From Prochlorococcus sp. scB241_528N17 (GTDB lineage: Bacteria; Cyanobacteriota; Cyanobacteriia; PCC-6307; Cyanobiaceae): a DNA stretch of 64,000 nt. Below the pieces are notes generated by a model. That model saw only the letters and a program-made list of their open reading frames with translations, was not told the DNA's origin and searched no databases. Where the stretch lies: the NCBI GenBank assembly GCA_000634735.1, contig JFLG01000077.1:124001-188000 (forward strand), written 5' to 3'. Shown one piece after another: positions 30,558-40,878 of the stretch. Position 1 is the first letter of the stretch; each line of letters starts with the position of its first letter. A program made the position numbers and the translations under genes.

Positions 30558-31490
30558 TTATTCCAAAAAATAATCTTGGATAATTTTATTAGATAATGAT
30601 GGAAGATCTATATGCGGAAGATGACCACAATTTTGTAACCCTACAAAATTTAATTTTTCAATATTTCCTATTTTTTTAAGCTCTTTTTTTCCAAGAATTC
30701 GATCATTTTCTCCACATAATGTTTTAATTGGGATATTTTGGATATATTTTTGAGTTCCTGCAAACCCACCACTTTTTGCAAATGATGCAAGTGAATCCCT
30801 CCATCCCTTACAACCTAAATGAATTGAAGCAATTTGCTCTTCCATCTTACCAACGCATTCATCTGGAAAAGCAAATGCTTGCCTGCAAAGACTTTTTCTA
30901 ACCTGAGGCAATCCAAGAAATGAGGCCCCAATTTGGTTAAGAGGGAAAGGGATACACTTAGGTTCTCCAAACAATCCGGCGGGGGACAAAAGGATAATTT
31001 TTTCAATAGAATCAGGAATTTCATAAGCAAGTTTTAAAGCTGTTGAGCCTCCCATAGAGGCACCTATAATTTTTAGATTCTTTGTTATTCTTAATTTCTT
31101 AAGGAGATCAATTAAATGCGAAATTATTTTCGAGGAATTGTATTCATTTGTTGCGCACCTAGGACTAAAACCAAAACCCAGAAGATCAGGGATAATAACT
31201 TGAAAATTTCTTTTTAGAGATTTATATATTCTTCTGAATTCTAAAAAACTACTATCAAAGCCATGTAGAAGAAGTATAGGTTGACCTTTTCCTCCCATAA
31301 CAACTGGGAATTTTAAGGAGTTCCAATTTTGGTTGAGTTTTATCCATTTAACATCATTTGCCAAATAAAGACCTAAAGGATCTAATAGTGACAATTTGAC
31401 ACTTTCAAAAAATTCTGCATTTAAATCACTTAATTGTTCAAAATTGTTTTTAGTCAAAAAATATTTATGTTTTAATTTTTTGTTGTTCAA
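30558..31490 (-). CDS. Alpha/beta hydrolase
   Basis: A 310-residue hydrolase: LLLHGFDSSFLEFRR (oxyanion region), PDLLGFGFSP, the nucleophile elbow GASMGGST (Ser145), the acid region LCGENDRILG and the His in NCGHLPHID near the C-terminus. The triad looks complete, so it is probably active, but no substrate is indicated. The start at 31490 lies inside the end of the preceding dehydrogenase gene, a 26-base overlap on the same strand, which implies translational coupling. Confidence 0.85.
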   Translation of the reverse strand: MNNKKLKHKYFLTKNNFEQLSDLNAEFFESVKLSLLDPLGLYLANDVKWIKLNQNWNSLKFPVVMGGKGQPILLLHGFDSSFLEFRRIYKSLKRNFQVIIPDLLGFGFSPRCATNEYNSSKIISHLIDLLKKLRITKNLKIIGASMGGSTALKLAYEIPDSIEKIILLSPAGLFGEPKCIPFPLNQIGASFLGLPQVRKSLCRQAFAFPDECVGKMEEQIASIHLGCKGWRDSLASFAKSGGFAGTQKYIQNIPIKTLCGENDRILGKKELKKIGNIEKLNFVGLQNCGHLPHIDLPSLSNKIIQDYFLE

Positions 31491-32556
31491 AATTTGAAAT
31501 AACCTCTATTATATCTCGTTTATTAATTTCAAAAGGCAAAAAGTGAATTTCAGATTTATCTCGACAAGTAAAATCAGCAATTTTCTCTAAATTATTATTT
31601 TCAAAAACATTTATTCCAAGTTGTCCGATAGTAGTTGGCAAATTCAATTCTTTCATAAGTACAAATAATTGTTTAATTGATTGATCAGCTAATTTATTAT
31701 TATTTTTCATTTCTTCTATTCTTAATTGCAATAATAGACCAACCCCAACAATCTCACCATGTAAGAATTTATTAGGGGGTATTATCTGAGTAATTGCATT
31801 ATGAATTGCATGTGCTGCTGCAGTCCTACATTTTTCTCCACCAATACCGCCAACTAATCCTGCTGTAAGTCCACATGCTTCTACAGTATTTTGCCAAGAT
31901 GGATCATTTTCAAATTGACCCTTAAATGCTTTACCCCCATCTATTAATAATTGATCTCTTAAAACTCTTGATATCTGAATTGCTTGTTGAACAAGACCGT
32001 CATCTATTTTTGAACTTGTTATTGAGGATTCGTACCATTTAGCCAAGGCGTCTGCTATGCCACTTGCAAGTGTTCTCGATGGAGCTGTTTGAATAAATTT
32101 ATGATCAAAAACTAGTATTTTCGGACAAGATCCTAATGGAACATCTTTTATGAATTGACCATCCTTTGTATAAATATTCGATAAGGCTGTCCAACCAGCA
32201 CATGTAGAGGCGCTAAGGGGAACTGTAATACAAGGAATATTAAGAGAATCGGCTATATATTTTCCAGAGTCTAGAACTTTGCCACCGCCAGCTGCGATAA
32301 CACAATCATTATTATTATTTGAAATAATATTCTTCACCCTTGAAATATCTTCGTAACAACAATCAAATTGTAAATTAGCTGAATTAACATTAAGTTTTTG
32401 ATTTTTTAAATCATTAAGAATATTATTTCTCAAATTATTCGTTTGAATCCCTCTACCTAGAATTAATGGACTTTTAGTTAATTTAGTAATTTGAGGTAAA
32501 GATTTTTCCCAAGCAGAATTCCCCCTGTATATAGTTTCTGGAGAGATAGACTGCAT
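31465..32556 (-). CDS. Iron-containing alcohol dehydrogenase / glycerol dehydrogenase-like protein
   Basis: A 363-residue member of the group III (iron-dependent) dehydrogenase superfamily, closest in pattern to glycerol dehydrogenase (GldA): the NAD loop VIAAGGGKVLDSGKYIAD, the PLSASTCAGWTALS segment, and metal-ligand candidates in SGIADALAKWYE, AAAHAIHNAITQ and LHGEIVGVG. The substrate may be glycerol, another polyol or a glycerol phosphate. It overlaps the alpha/beta hydrolase gene by 26 bases, so the two probably act together. It lies just downstream of clpC. Confidence 0.82.
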   Translation of the reverse strand: MQSISPETIYRGNSAWEKSLPQITKLTKSPLILGRGIQTNNLRNNILNDLKNQKLNVNSANLQFDCCYEDISRVKNIISNNNNDCVIAAGGGKVLDSGKYIADSLNIPCITVPLSASTCAGWTALSNIYTKDGQFIKDVPLGSCPKILVFDHKFIQTAPSRTLASGIADALAKWYESSITSSKIDDGLVQQAIQISRVLRDQLLIDGGKAFKGQFENDPSWQNTVEACGLTAGLVGGIGGEKCRTAAAHAIHNAITQIIPPNKFLHGEIVGVGLLLQLRIEEMKNNNKLADQSIKQLFVLMKELNLPTTIGQLGINVFENNNLEKIADFTCRDKSEIHFLPFEINKRDIIEVISNFEQQKIKT

Positions 32557-32608
32557 ATTTACTTTGAATGATTAGAAGTTAGCACCTGCTAACTCTTGAG
32601 AAGATTCT

Positions 32609-35098
32609 TCAGAAGAAATATTTATTGTAACTTTTTTTATTATCATCTATATCAACTAAAGCATTATCTCCATCTTTTATTCTCCCAGAAAGAACTTCTT
32701 CAGCCAAACTATCTTCTAGCAAACGCATAACTGCCCTTCTCAAAGGTCTCGCTCCGTATGAAGGATTATAACCTTCTTCAACAAGTCTTTCTTTAAAAGC
32801 ATCAGTGACATTTAATTTAATACCTTTATCCTGTAGTCGAACAAAAACTTCTTGCAACATTATTTCAGCAATTTCTTTAACTTCATTTTTATTTAATTGT
32901 CTGAATACAATTATTTCATCAAGCCTATTTAAAAATTCAGGCCTAAAATATTGCTTAAGTTCTTCATTAACTAGTGATTTAATTCTGTTATATTGACTAT
33001 CTTCAACTGAATCACCTGAGAATTCGAATCCTAGACCGCCGCCACCTTTCTCGATTACTTTTGAACCGATATTTGAGGTCATTATTAACAATGTATTTTT
33101 AAAATCTACAGTTCTACCTTTAGAGTCAGTTAATCTTCCGTCTTCAAGTAATTGCAATAGTAAGTTGAAAACATCTGGATGCGCCTTTTCAACTTCATCA
33201 AATAAAACGACGGTATAAGGACGTCTTCTAACAGCTTCAGTAAGCTGACCACCTTCATTAAAACCAACATAACCAGGAGGCGAACCTATAAGTTTACTAA
33301 CTGTATGTCTTTCCATAAATTCTGACATATCTAATCTAATCATTGCTTCTTCGCTACCGAAGAAATATGAAGCCAAAGATTTAGTCAATTCAGTTTTACC
33401 AACACCGGTAGGTCCAGAAAAGATAAAACTTGCTATGGGTCTATTAGGATTTTTTAATCCAACTCTTGCTCTTCTTATGGCTCTTGAGACAGCCTTTACA
33501 GCTTCATCTTGTCCGATTAGCCTTTGGTGAAGTGTTTCCTCCATATTAAGAAGCTTGACTGATTCAGTTTCTGTTAATTTTTGAACAGGAACACCAGTCC
33601 ATGAAGCCACAATATGAGCTACATCCTCTTCACTAACAAGGGGGCTTTGTAAAAGTTTTGAATCACTTTTTATAGAATTATCGGCGTCAGATTGATCTCC
33701 AGATGTAGATTCTTTTTTATTATCCAAAACCTCTTTAATTTTTGCAGACAATTCCATCTCTTTTTCACGTAATTGGCCAGCTTGATCGAAATTTTGGTCT
33801 CTTACGGATTCTTCCTTCTGTTTTTGGACTTGTCTTAGTTCTCTATCTATTTGTTTTGCTTCAGGCGGAAGTTTAGAGTTTATTAAACGTACTCTACTTC
33901 CTGCCTCGTCGATGAGGTCAATAGCCTTATCAGGTAAAAATCTGTCAGATATGTAACGGTCCCCTAAATGAGCAGCGGCCTCTAGCGCATCATCAGTAAT
34001 TTTTAGACGATGATGTTGTTCGTAACGCTCTCTAAGACCTTTTAAAATTTCGATTGTATCTTCAATAGATGGCTCCCCTACCATTACGGGCTGGAATCTT
34101 CTTTCTAGAGCAGCATCTTTTTCGATATGTTTTCTATATTCATCTAGAGTTGTTGCTCCAATACATTGGAGTTCCCCTCTAGCTAATGCTGGCTTAAGTA
34201 TATTTGCTGCATCTATAGCTCCTTCAGCAGCTCCAGCACCAATTAAAGTATGCACTTCATCTATAACAAGAATTACGTTACCTGCTGATTTAATTTCTTC
34301 CATTATTTTTTTTAACCTTTCTTCAAATTCCCCTCTATACTTTGTTCCTGCTACCAAAAGACCAATATCAAGAGTCAAAACTCTTTTATCTTCAAGTATG
34401 TCTGGAATATCCCCAGTTTGTATTCTTTGAGCTAAACCTTCTGCGATAGCTGTTTTACCTACACCTGGCTCCCCAATTAGAACAGGATTATTTTTTGTCC
34501 TCCTACCTAGTATTTGAACTACACGATCTATTTCTGAATGGCGTCCAACGACTGGATCTAATTTTGATTCACTTGCTAATTTTGTTAAATTTGTTCCGAA
34601 TTCATCAAGAGTAGCAGTTTTTAAGTTGCCCTTAGTTGTACTGGCTCCTGTGCCAACTTCAGCTGTTTCACCTAGCATCCTTATAACTTGAGTTCTAACT
34701 TTTGTAAGGTCAATATTAAGGTTTTCAAGTACTCTTGCAGCCACACCTTCGCCTTCTCTTATTAAACCTAACAATAAATGTTCTGTACCAATGTAATTGT
34801 GGCCAAGTTGACGAGCCTCTTCTAAAGATAGTTCTAAAACTCTTTTAGCCCTAGGAGTAAAAGGTATTTCTACAGCTACAAACCCTGAACCTCTACCTAT
34901 TATCTTTTCAACTTCTATCCTTGAATCTTTTAGATTAACTCCAAGTGATTTAAGAACTTTAGCTGCGACCCCAGTACCTTCTCCGATTAACCCCAAAAGA
35001 ATCTGTTCAGTTCCAACAAAATTATGACCCAGTCTTCTAGCTTCCTCTTGAGCAAGCATAATGACCTTTATAGCCTTTTCTGTAAATCTTTCAAACAT
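32609..35098 (-). CDS. clpC: ATP-dependent Clp protease ATP-binding subunit ClpC, 3' end frameshifted
   Basis: Hsp100 unfoldase that feeds substrates to ClpP/ClpR. The 829-residue open frame has two N-domain repeats (about 1-145), Walker A1 [22 protein letters not shown], a UVR coiled-coil region near 420-450, Walker A2 [10 protein letters not shown] and SPPGYVGF. The frame ends ...[12 protein letters not shown] just after an A7 tract (32632-32638). With A6 the frame would instead read [19 protein letters not shown] and stop at 32572, which looks like a normal ClpC tail. Only the last few residues are affected, so function should survive. The ATG is preceded by an AGGA site. Confidence 0.94.
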   Translation of the reverse strand: MFERFTEKAIKVIMLAQEEARRLGHNFVGTEQILLGLIGEGTGVAAKVLKSLGVNLKDSRIEVEKIIGRGSGFVAVEIPFTPRAKRVLELSLEEARQLGHNYIGTEHLLLGLIREGEGVAARVLENLNIDLTKVRTQVIRMLGETAEVGTGASTTKGNLKTATLDEFGTNLTKLASESKLDPVVGRHSEIDRVVQILGRRTKNNPVLIGEPGVGKTAIAEGLAQRIQTGDIPDILEDKRVLTLDIGLLVAGTKYRGEFEERLKKIMEEIKSAGNVILVIDEVHTLIGAGAAEGAIDAANILKPALARGELQCIGATTLDEYRKHIEKDAALERRFQPVMVGEPSIEDTIEILKGLRERYEQHHRLKITDDALEAAAHLGDRYISDRFLPDKAIDLIDEAGSRVRLINSKLPPEAKQIDRELRQVQKQKEESVRDQNFDQAGQLREKEMELSAKIKEVLDNKKESTSGDQSDADNSIKSDSKLLQSPLVSEEDVAHIVASWTGVPVQKLTETESVKLLNMEETLHQRLIGQDEAVKAVSRAIRRARVGLKNPNRPIASFIFSGPTGVGKTELTKSLASYFFGSEEAMIRLDMSEFMERHTVSKLIGSPPGYVGFNEGGQLTEAVRRRPYTVVLFDEVEKAHPDVFNLLLQLLEDGRLTDSKGRTVDFKNTLLIMTSNIGSKVIEKGGGGLGFEFSGDSVEDSQYNRIKSLVNEELKQYFRPEFLNRLDEIIVFRQLNKNEVKEIAEIMLQEVFVRLQDKGIKLNVTDAFKERLVEEGYNPSYGARPLRRAVMRLLEDSLAEEVLSGRIKDGDNALVDIDDNKKSYNKYFF

Positions 35099-35277
35099 TA
35101 GAAGATTAAATTCCTACTAATAACCTACCAGTAATATGTCAATTTTGTGTTCAGAATGAGCTTTTGTGAATACCTAAAAGTATAATTTATCAAATTAAAT
35201 TGAACTTTTTTAGTGATATAGCAAGAAATTATAGTAATTTCAAGGATTCTGGTTATCCGAACAATTAAATTTTTACA

Positions 35278-35718
35278 TTATTTTGTTGTTAATTTTTTTT
35301 CTTTTAAAAGAGCATGTGAACCATCTTTATAATAATTTTTTCTTATTCCTACAGTAGAAAAATCAAAGCGACTATAGAATCTTTCAGCAGTAACATTGCC
35401 CTGAGAAACCTCCAATATTATTTTTTTTAGATTTAATTTTTCACATTTTTTTATTAAATAGCACATAAGATATGATCCAAAACCCTTTTTCCTAAATTTC
35501 TTATTTACAACAAAATAATTTATTTGAGCTTCATCAACAACTACCTGAAAAACACATATTCCAATAATTAAATTTGTAATTAATAATCCAAAGATTTTTG
35601 TACCTTCTTTTTTAAATTCGTTAGCCCATTGTTTCTTGCTCCATAGGGAAATCGTATTTGAATCTAATTCATAACATAAATCAATATCTTTCTCATTAAT
35701 TTGTTTGATAGATATCAT
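35278..35718 (-). CDS. rimI: GNAT acetyltransferase, RimI-like
   Basis: A 146-residue GNAT protein with ELDSNTISLWSKKQW near the start, the acetyl-CoA loop KFRKKGFGSYLMCYLIKKC (about 75-93) and GNVTAERFYSRFDFSTVGIRKNYY, all typical of RimI, which acetylates the N-terminus of ribosomal protein S18 and related targets. The identity as RimI and not another GNAT rests on the Trp-rich N-terminus and the ERFY-F-GIRKNYY tail. It is divergent from lysA across 88 bases. Confidence 0.82.
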   Translation of the reverse strand: MISIKQINEKDIDLCYELDSNTISLWSKKQWANEFKKEGTKIFGLLITNLIIGICVFQVVVDEAQINYFVVNKKFRKKGFGSYLMCYLIKKCEKLNLKKIILEVSQGNVTAERFYSRFDFSTVGIRKNYYKDGSHALLKEKKLTTK

Positions 35719-35806
35719 TTAATTATGTCTATATATTTGAAAAGTTCAAATCTAGAGTCATTATAAAATATGACAGTTTTGGCAAAACTTTATTTAAATT
35801 TCTCCC

Positions 35807-37174
35807 ATGGAAGAAAAACAATCTTTTTTAAAACAAAAAATTGACTTGGAAAGTCCTAATAAAAATATCGTACCAATTACCACATCCATTGGAGAAGATG
35901 GGAAATTGTCAGTTGGTGGCTGTTCTATTGAGGAGTTAGTTAAAAAATATGATTCTCCTCTTTACATATTAGATGAAATCACTTTAAGAAAGTCTTGCAG
36001 AGCATATAAAAAAGCATTAGAAAAATATTACCCAGGGGAATCTCTCCCTATATATGCTTCCAAGGCAAATAGCTCTATATTCATGAGTAATCTTGTTTCA
36101 TCAGAAGGTTTAGGACTTGATGCAGTGTCAGAGGGAGAATTATTAACTGCACTTAAGGGTGGGGTATCAAATGAAAAAATTGTTTTTCATGGGAATAACA
36201 AATCTGACAAAGAAATTGATTTCGCAATTAGAAATAATATCAAAATAATTGTAGATAATGACTATGACTTAAGAAGATTAGAGGAAGTATCAAATTCATT
36301 AAATCATGACCTAGAAATAATGATACGCTTTACTCCTGGAATCGAATGCCATACACATGAATACATAAGAACAGGTTCATTTGATAGCAAATTTGGTTTT
36401 GGAATCGAATATTTGAATAATTTATTTGCAAGCATCAGCGAAACTAAACATTTAAAATTAAGAGGAATACATGCTCATATTGGTTCCCAAATCTTTGAAC
36501 TAGAACCTCATAAGGATCTAGGGGAAATAATGGTAAAGGTTATTTTAGACGCCAAAAAATTTGGCCATAATATTAAAGAACTTAATGTTGGTGGTGGTTT
36601 AGGCATTAAATATACAATAAATGACGATCCACCTTCTATAGATGAATGGGTAAAAACAATTTCCAACTCAGTTGTTAAAGCTTGTACAAAACACAACTTA
36701 GATCTACCAAAATTGATGTGTGAACCTGGAAGATCAATCGTATCTACAGCAGGCATAACAATTTACAAAATTGGGGCTTTTAAAGAAATTCCCGGAATCA
36801 GAACTTATTTGTCTGTTGATGGCGGGATGAGTGATAATCCAAGGCCAATAACATATCAATCAAACTACTCTGCATGTTTAGTAAAAAACCCCTTTAATAT
36901 TAATTCTAAGAATAAATACACAATTGCTGGCAAACACTGCGAATCAGGAGATGTATTGTTTAAGGAGATAGAACTAGCAAGTTGCGAAACAGGAGATCTC
37001 ATATGTGTGTTTGGTACTGGTGCTTACAATAATTCAATGAGTTCTAACTACAACAGAATTCCAAGACCCGCAGCCCTTTTAGTTTGTAATGGAGAAGCAG
37101 AGATTATTCAAAAAAGAGAAAGTCCAATTGATCTTTTAAAGTATGATGTTTTGCCTGATCGCTTTATTAAATAA
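35807..37174 (+). CDS. lysA: Diaminopimelate decarboxylase
   Basis: The last step of lysine synthesis, converting meso-diaminopimelate to lysine. The 455-residue PLP fold-type III enzyme has the cofactor Lys86 in PIYASKANSSIF, HGNNKSDKEI, the phosphate-binding HIGSQIFELEPH and NVGGGLGIKYT, EPGRSI, and the catalytic-Cys motif HCESGDVLF. It heads a plus-strand run lysA-cdaA-uppS-bioB-trhO with gaps of 34, 3, 6 and -4 bases. Confidence 0.97.
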   Translation: MEEKQSFLKQKIDLESPNKNIVPITTSIGEDGKLSVGGCSIEELVKKYDSPLYILDEITLRKSCRAYKKALEKYYPGESLPIYASKANSSIFMSNLVSSEGLGLDAVSEGELLTALKGGVSNEKIVFHGNNKSDKEIDFAIRNNIKIIVDNDYDLRRLEEVSNSLNHDLEIMIRFTPGIECHTHEYIRTGSFDSKFGFGIEYLNNLFASISETKHLKLRGIHAHIGSQIFELEPHKDLGEIMVKVILDAKKFGHNIKELNVGGGLGIKYTINDDPPSIDEWVKTISNSVVKACTKHNLDLPKLMCEPGRSIVSTAGITIYKIGAFKEIPGIRTYLSVDGGMSDNPRPITYQSNYSACLVKNPFNINSKNKYTIAGKHCESGDVLFKEIELASCETGDLICVFGTGAYNNSMSSNYNRIPRPAALLVCNGEAEIIQKRESPIDLLKYDVLPDRFIK

Positions 37175-37208
37175 AATTAGGTAAATTTAAATTAATTCTG
37201 TTTTTAGT

Positions 37209-38117
37209 GTGAATTTCTGGGGAATTATAAATTTAAAGCTTTTATTAGATGTCTTATTTGCTGTTGGTTTCGGACTTTTATTATTCTCTAGAGTAAAAGA
37301 ACAACGGACATTATGGCTTCTAAGAGGATATTTGTTTTTAGTATCATCCGCATGGTTTATTCAAAGATATGCATACTTGCCACTAACATCAAAATTAATT
37401 GATGCTGTAGTCCTCGCTTGCTCTCTCTCATTAGCGATCCTTTGGCAAGGAGAGTTAAGAAGATTAATGGAACTACTAGGTACTGGGAGGCTAGCTGTAT
37501 TACTTGGGAATCCACCAAAGGAATTTAGAGCAACTTCAACTACCATTACTCAATTAGTTGATACTGCCGGTAAACTCTCTCAAAATAGAAGAGGGGCTCT
37601 AATAGTTGTAGATTTGGGAAGTGATTTAAGACCTGAAGATTTTTTATATTCAGGTACCAATATTGAGGCGCAATTATCAACTGACCTTTTAATAAATCTT
37701 TTCGCAACAGATACACCATTACATGATGGAGCAGTCCTTGTGAAAGGGAATAAAATAATTTCTGCTGGTGTAATACTTCCTCTCTCAAGACAAGGGATAA
37801 GTAGATATGGCACAAGACATTTAGCAGCATTAGGAATTACAGAAAGATTTGACAGATGTATTTGTATTGTTGTTTCTGAAGAGACAGGTACATTATCTTT
37901 AGCAAGCCAAGGTAAACTCGAAAGACCAATAACGAGCAGCAGATTACAAGAACTTCTTGCAAAATTGATTGGTAATCAAAACTCTATGGGAGCAAATAAA
38001 GCATCTTTAAGTAAAAATGTCTCATCCCAAAAGACGGACTTAGGTGATAATATCGTCAGTAATATAAATAAAAAAGAGTCAGAAAAATCAGAAATTTTTA
38101 TTAACAAAAAGGATTAA
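37209..38117 (+). CDS. cdaA: Diadenylate cyclase CdaA (c-di-AMP synthase)
   Basis: A 302-residue membrane protein making cyclic di-AMP from two ATP, a messenger tied in cyanobacteria to osmotic balance and day-night carbon use. Three N-terminal hydrophobic segments (about 8-26, 37-53, 62-79) precede a DisA_N catalytic domain with the DGA motif (173-175), PLSRQGISRYGTRHLAALG and SEETGTLSLA. The usual RHR catalytic motif reads RHL (203-205) here. The start is GTG at 37209. The tail from about 258 is Ser/Lys/Asn-rich and low in complexity. It is followed 3 bases later by uppS. Confidence 0.9.
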   Translation: MNFWGIINLKLLLDVLFAVGFGLLLFSRVKEQRTLWLLRGYLFLVSSAWFIQRYAYLPLTSKLIDAVVLACSLSLAILWQGELRRLMELLGTGRLAVLLGNPPKEFRATSTTITQLVDTAGKLSQNRRGALIVVDLGSDLRPEDFLYSGTNIEAQLSTDLLINLFATDTPLHDGAVLVKGNKIISAGVILPLSRQGISRYGTRHLAALGITERFDRCICIVVSEETGTLSLASQGKLERPITSSRLQELLAKLIGNQNSMGANKASLSKNVSSQKTDLGDNIVSNINKKESEKSEIFINKKD

Positions 38118-38120
38118 CTA

Positions 38121-38924
38121 ATGAGTTTAGGGAAAGTAATAGACGATAAAATTAATGACTTATTAATGAAAATAGATAAGCAGAAATTGCCCAAACATGT
38201 AGCAATAATTATGGACGGCAATGGGAGATGGGCGACTAGAAAAGGTTTACCCCGATCATTTGGACATAAACAGGGCGTTAGTGTATTAAAAAAAATTCTT
38301 AAAGCTGCAAAAAATTTAGGTTGTAAAGTAATTACTGTTTATGCTTTTTCAACTGAAAATTGGACAAGACCAACAAAAGAAGTTGATTTTCTTATCAATC
38401 TTTTTAGCGAAGTTTTAAAAAACGAAATTAAAGAAATACATGAAGAATCAACAAAAATAAAATTTATTGGAGATTTATCTCCTTTCCCAAAAAATTTAAA
38501 AGAAATAATCTCTAGATCAGAATCACTTACTAAAAACAATAATAAATTTTTATTCAATGTTTGTGTTAATTACGGAGGTAGACAAGAAATAGTAAACGTT
38601 GCAAAAGAACTAGCATTTAAATCTTCTGCTGGGGAAATAAAACCAAGTGAAATTAATGAAGAATTATTCAATTCACAGCTATTAACTGGAGGGATTAAGG
38701 ATCCAGAATTATTAATAAGAACTAGTGGCGAAAAAAGGATAAGTAATTTTTTATTATGGCAATTAGCATATTCAGAAATTTATATTTCCGACGTACTTTG
38801 GCCAGAATTCAATGAGCATGAATTTCTTAAAGCAATAATTGACTACCAATCAAGAAATAGACGTTTCGGAGGTATAGAATCATTACCAAATGAATCTTTT
38901 GAAGATTCTCAATATTCTACCTAA
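38121..38924 (+). CDS. uppS: Isoprenyl transferase (undecaprenyl diphosphate synthase)
   Basis: A cis-prenyltransferase elongating a short prenyl diphosphate with IPP, giving the C55 carrier for peptidoglycan and envelope glycans. The 267 residues show IIMDGNGRWA (Asp32), the SFGHKQGVSVLKKIL loop, VYAFSTENWTRP, NYGGRQEI, and the C-terminal ELLIRTSGEKRISNFLLWQLAYSE and SRNRRFGG. It shares the operon with cdaA, an arrangement common in cyanobacteria. Confidence 0.97.
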   Translation: MSLGKVIDDKINDLLMKIDKQKLPKHVAIIMDGNGRWATRKGLPRSFGHKQGVSVLKKILKAAKNLGCKVITVYAFSTENWTRPTKEVDFLINLFSEVLKNEIKEIHEESTKIKFIGDLSPFPKNLKEIISRSESLTKNNNKFLFNVCVNYGGRQEIVNVAKELAFKSSAGEIKPSEINEELFNSQLLTGGIKDPELLIRTSGEKRISNFLLWQLAYSEIYISDVLWPEFNEHEFLKAIIDYQSRNRRFGGIESLPNESFEDSQYST

Positions 38925-38930
38925 TGAAAA

Positions 38931-39938
38931 ATGGCTAATACGAATAATCATTTATTAAGAGAAATTAGGTTCGATTGGAATAAAGAGGAGATATTGGAAA
39001 TACTTAATATGCCTCTTATTGATTTAATGTGGGAATCACAAACTGTTCACAGGAAATTTAACAAATACGACATTCAATTAGCATCATTATTCAGCGTAAA
39101 AACTGGCGGTTGTGAGGAAAATTGTTCGTATTGTAGCCAATCAATTTATAGTGCTAGCGAAATCAAAAGTCATCCACAATTTCAAGTTGAGGAGGTTTTA
39201 GCAAGAGCTCAAATAGCAAAAAATGAGGGTGCAGATAGATTTTGTATGGGTTGGGCGTGGAGAGAAATTAGAGATGGGAAATCTTTTAATGCAATGTTAG
39301 AGATGGTTAGCGGTGTAAGAGACTTAGGGATGGAAGCATGCGTTACTGCTGGGATGCTCACAGAAGAACAAGCTTCAAGACTGGCTGATGCAGGGTTGAC
39401 CGCGTATAACCACAATCTTGATACTAGTCCTGAGCATTATAAAAATATTATTACGACTAGAACTTATCAAGACAGACTAGATACTATAAAAAGAGTAAGG
39501 AATGCAGGAATAAATGTTTGTTGTGGAGGGATAATAGGCTTGGGTGAAACTAATTACGATAGAGCATCTCTATTGGAAGTCCTTTCAAACATGAATCCAC
39601 ACCCTGAAAGTGTTCCTATAAATTCATTAGTAGCTATCGAAGGTACTGGTTTAGAAGATAATCAAGAAATTGATTCTATTGAAATGATAAGGATGATAGC
39701 TACAGCAAGAATTCTTATGCCTAAAAGTAAAATAAGATTAAGTGCAGGGCGAGAAAAGCTTTCAAAAGAAGCCCAAATTTTATGTTTTCAATGTGGTGCA
39801 AATTCAATTTTCTATGGAGATGAGTTACTCACAACTTCAAATCCATCTTTTCAATCAGACAGAAAACTTCTTAAAGAGGTAGGAGTATCATTCAACAAAG
39901 ATTTTGAAACTAGTGAAAAAACATTATCTTCTTTATGA
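38931..39938 (+). CDS. bioB: Biotin synthase
   Basis: A radical SAM enzyme that inserts sulfur into dethiobiotin. The 335 residues carry the radical 4Fe-4S motif CEENCSYC (Cys61, Cys65, Cys68), [33 protein letters not shown], the [2Fe-2S] ligand Cys in [12 protein letters not shown] and the Arg in KIRLSAGRE. It starts 6 bases after uppS and its end overlaps the trhO start (ATGA). The other bio genes are not in this window. Confidence 0.97.
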   Translation: MANTNNHLLREIRFDWNKEEILEILNMPLIDLMWESQTVHRKFNKYDIQLASLFSVKTGGCEENCSYCSQSIYSASEIKSHPQFQVEEVLARAQIAKNEGADRFCMGWAWREIRDGKSFNAMLEMVSGVRDLGMEACVTAGMLTEEQASRLADAGLTAYNHNLDTSPEHYKNIITTRTYQDRLDTIKRVRNAGINVCCGGIIGLGETNYDRASLLEVLSNMNPHPESVPINSLVAIEGTGLEDNQEIDSIEMIRMIATARILMPKSKIRLSAGREKLSKEAQILCFQCGANSIFYGDELLTTSNPSFQSDRKLLKEVGVSFNKDFETSEKTLSSL

Positions 39939-40867
39939 AAGGCAAAAATTATAAAATAGTTTCTCTTTACTCTTTCTTCCCATTTCAAGAAAACTTAATT
40001 CTTGATCTAAAAAATAAATTATTAGACATCGAAAATGAAAATGATCTTTCAGGTTTGTTAATTTTTGCAAGTGAGGGTATTAATGGAACTATTTGTGCCG
40101 AGAAAAATGTAATTGATTTTGTTATCAATTTACTTAATGAATACGCAGGTAATAGAAATTTGAATATTAAAGTAAACTTTTCAACAGAGAAAGTCTTCAA
40201 AAAATTAAAAATAAAAATCAAAAAAGAAATAGTTACCATGGGTGTCCCTGAAATAAACCCTGCAGAAAATAATGGGACCTATATTGACTCAGCTGATTGG
40301 AATAAGTTAATTAAAAATCAAAATACAATAGTAATTGATACTAGAAATCATTATGAGGTTTCTTTAGGTACATTTCAGAACTCTATAAACCCAAATACAA
40401 GAAACTTTAGCGAATTCCCCAAGTGGGTAGATGATCATTTAGAAACCCATTTAGAAAATAAACAGAATACAAATATAGCAATGTTTTGTACCGGAGGAAT
40501 AAGATGTGAAAAAGCTACTACTTTACTGAAAAAGAAAGGTTATAAAAATATTTATCACCTACAAGGGGGTATCCTTCAATACCTTGACGATATACCAAAA
40601 GAAAAAAACTTATTTGAAGGTGAATGTTATGTTTTTGATAAAAGAGTTGCTTTAGATCAAGATTTAGAAAAAGGCTCTTACTCGATTTGCCATGCATGTG
40701 GAATGCCAATTTCAATTCAAGATCAAGAAAGAAAAGAATACAAAAAGGGTATCCAATGTCATTTCTGCATAGACCAATTCAGCGATGATGATAGGAAAAG
40801 GTTTGAAGAAAGACAAAAACAAATCGATAGATCAAAAGTGGAAAATCATAAAATCTATAAAGACTAA
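39935..40867 (+). CDS. trhO: tRNA uridine(34) hydroxylase, rhodanese family
   Basis: A 310-residue protein of the TrhO/YceA family, which hydroxylates U34 in some tRNAs on the way to 5-methoxyuridine-type modifications. An N-terminal acylphosphatase-like domain (about 1-95, with [12 protein letters not shown]) is followed by [16 protein letters not shown] and a rhodanese domain with [15 protein letters not shown] and the active Cys in [15 protein letters not shown]-terminal Cys cluster (CHACGMP...CHFC) probably binds metal. It overlaps the bioB stop by 4 bases. Confidence 0.92.
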   Translation: MKGKNYKIVSLYSFFPFQENLILDLKNKLLDIENENDLSGLLIFASEGINGTICAEKNVIDFVINLLNEYAGNRNLNIKVNFSTEKVFKKLKIKIKKEIVTMGVPEINPAENNGTYIDSADWNKLIKNQNTIVIDTRNHYEVSLGTFQNSINPNTRNFSEFPKWVDDHLETHLENKQNTNIAMFCTGGIRCEKATTLLKKKGYKNIYHLQGGILQYLDDIPKEKNLFEGECYVFDKRVALDQDLEKGSYSICHACGMPISIQDQERKEYKKGIQCHFCIDQFSDDDRKRFEERQKQIDRSKVENHKIYKD

Positions 40868-40878
40868 TTTTCAAAATC

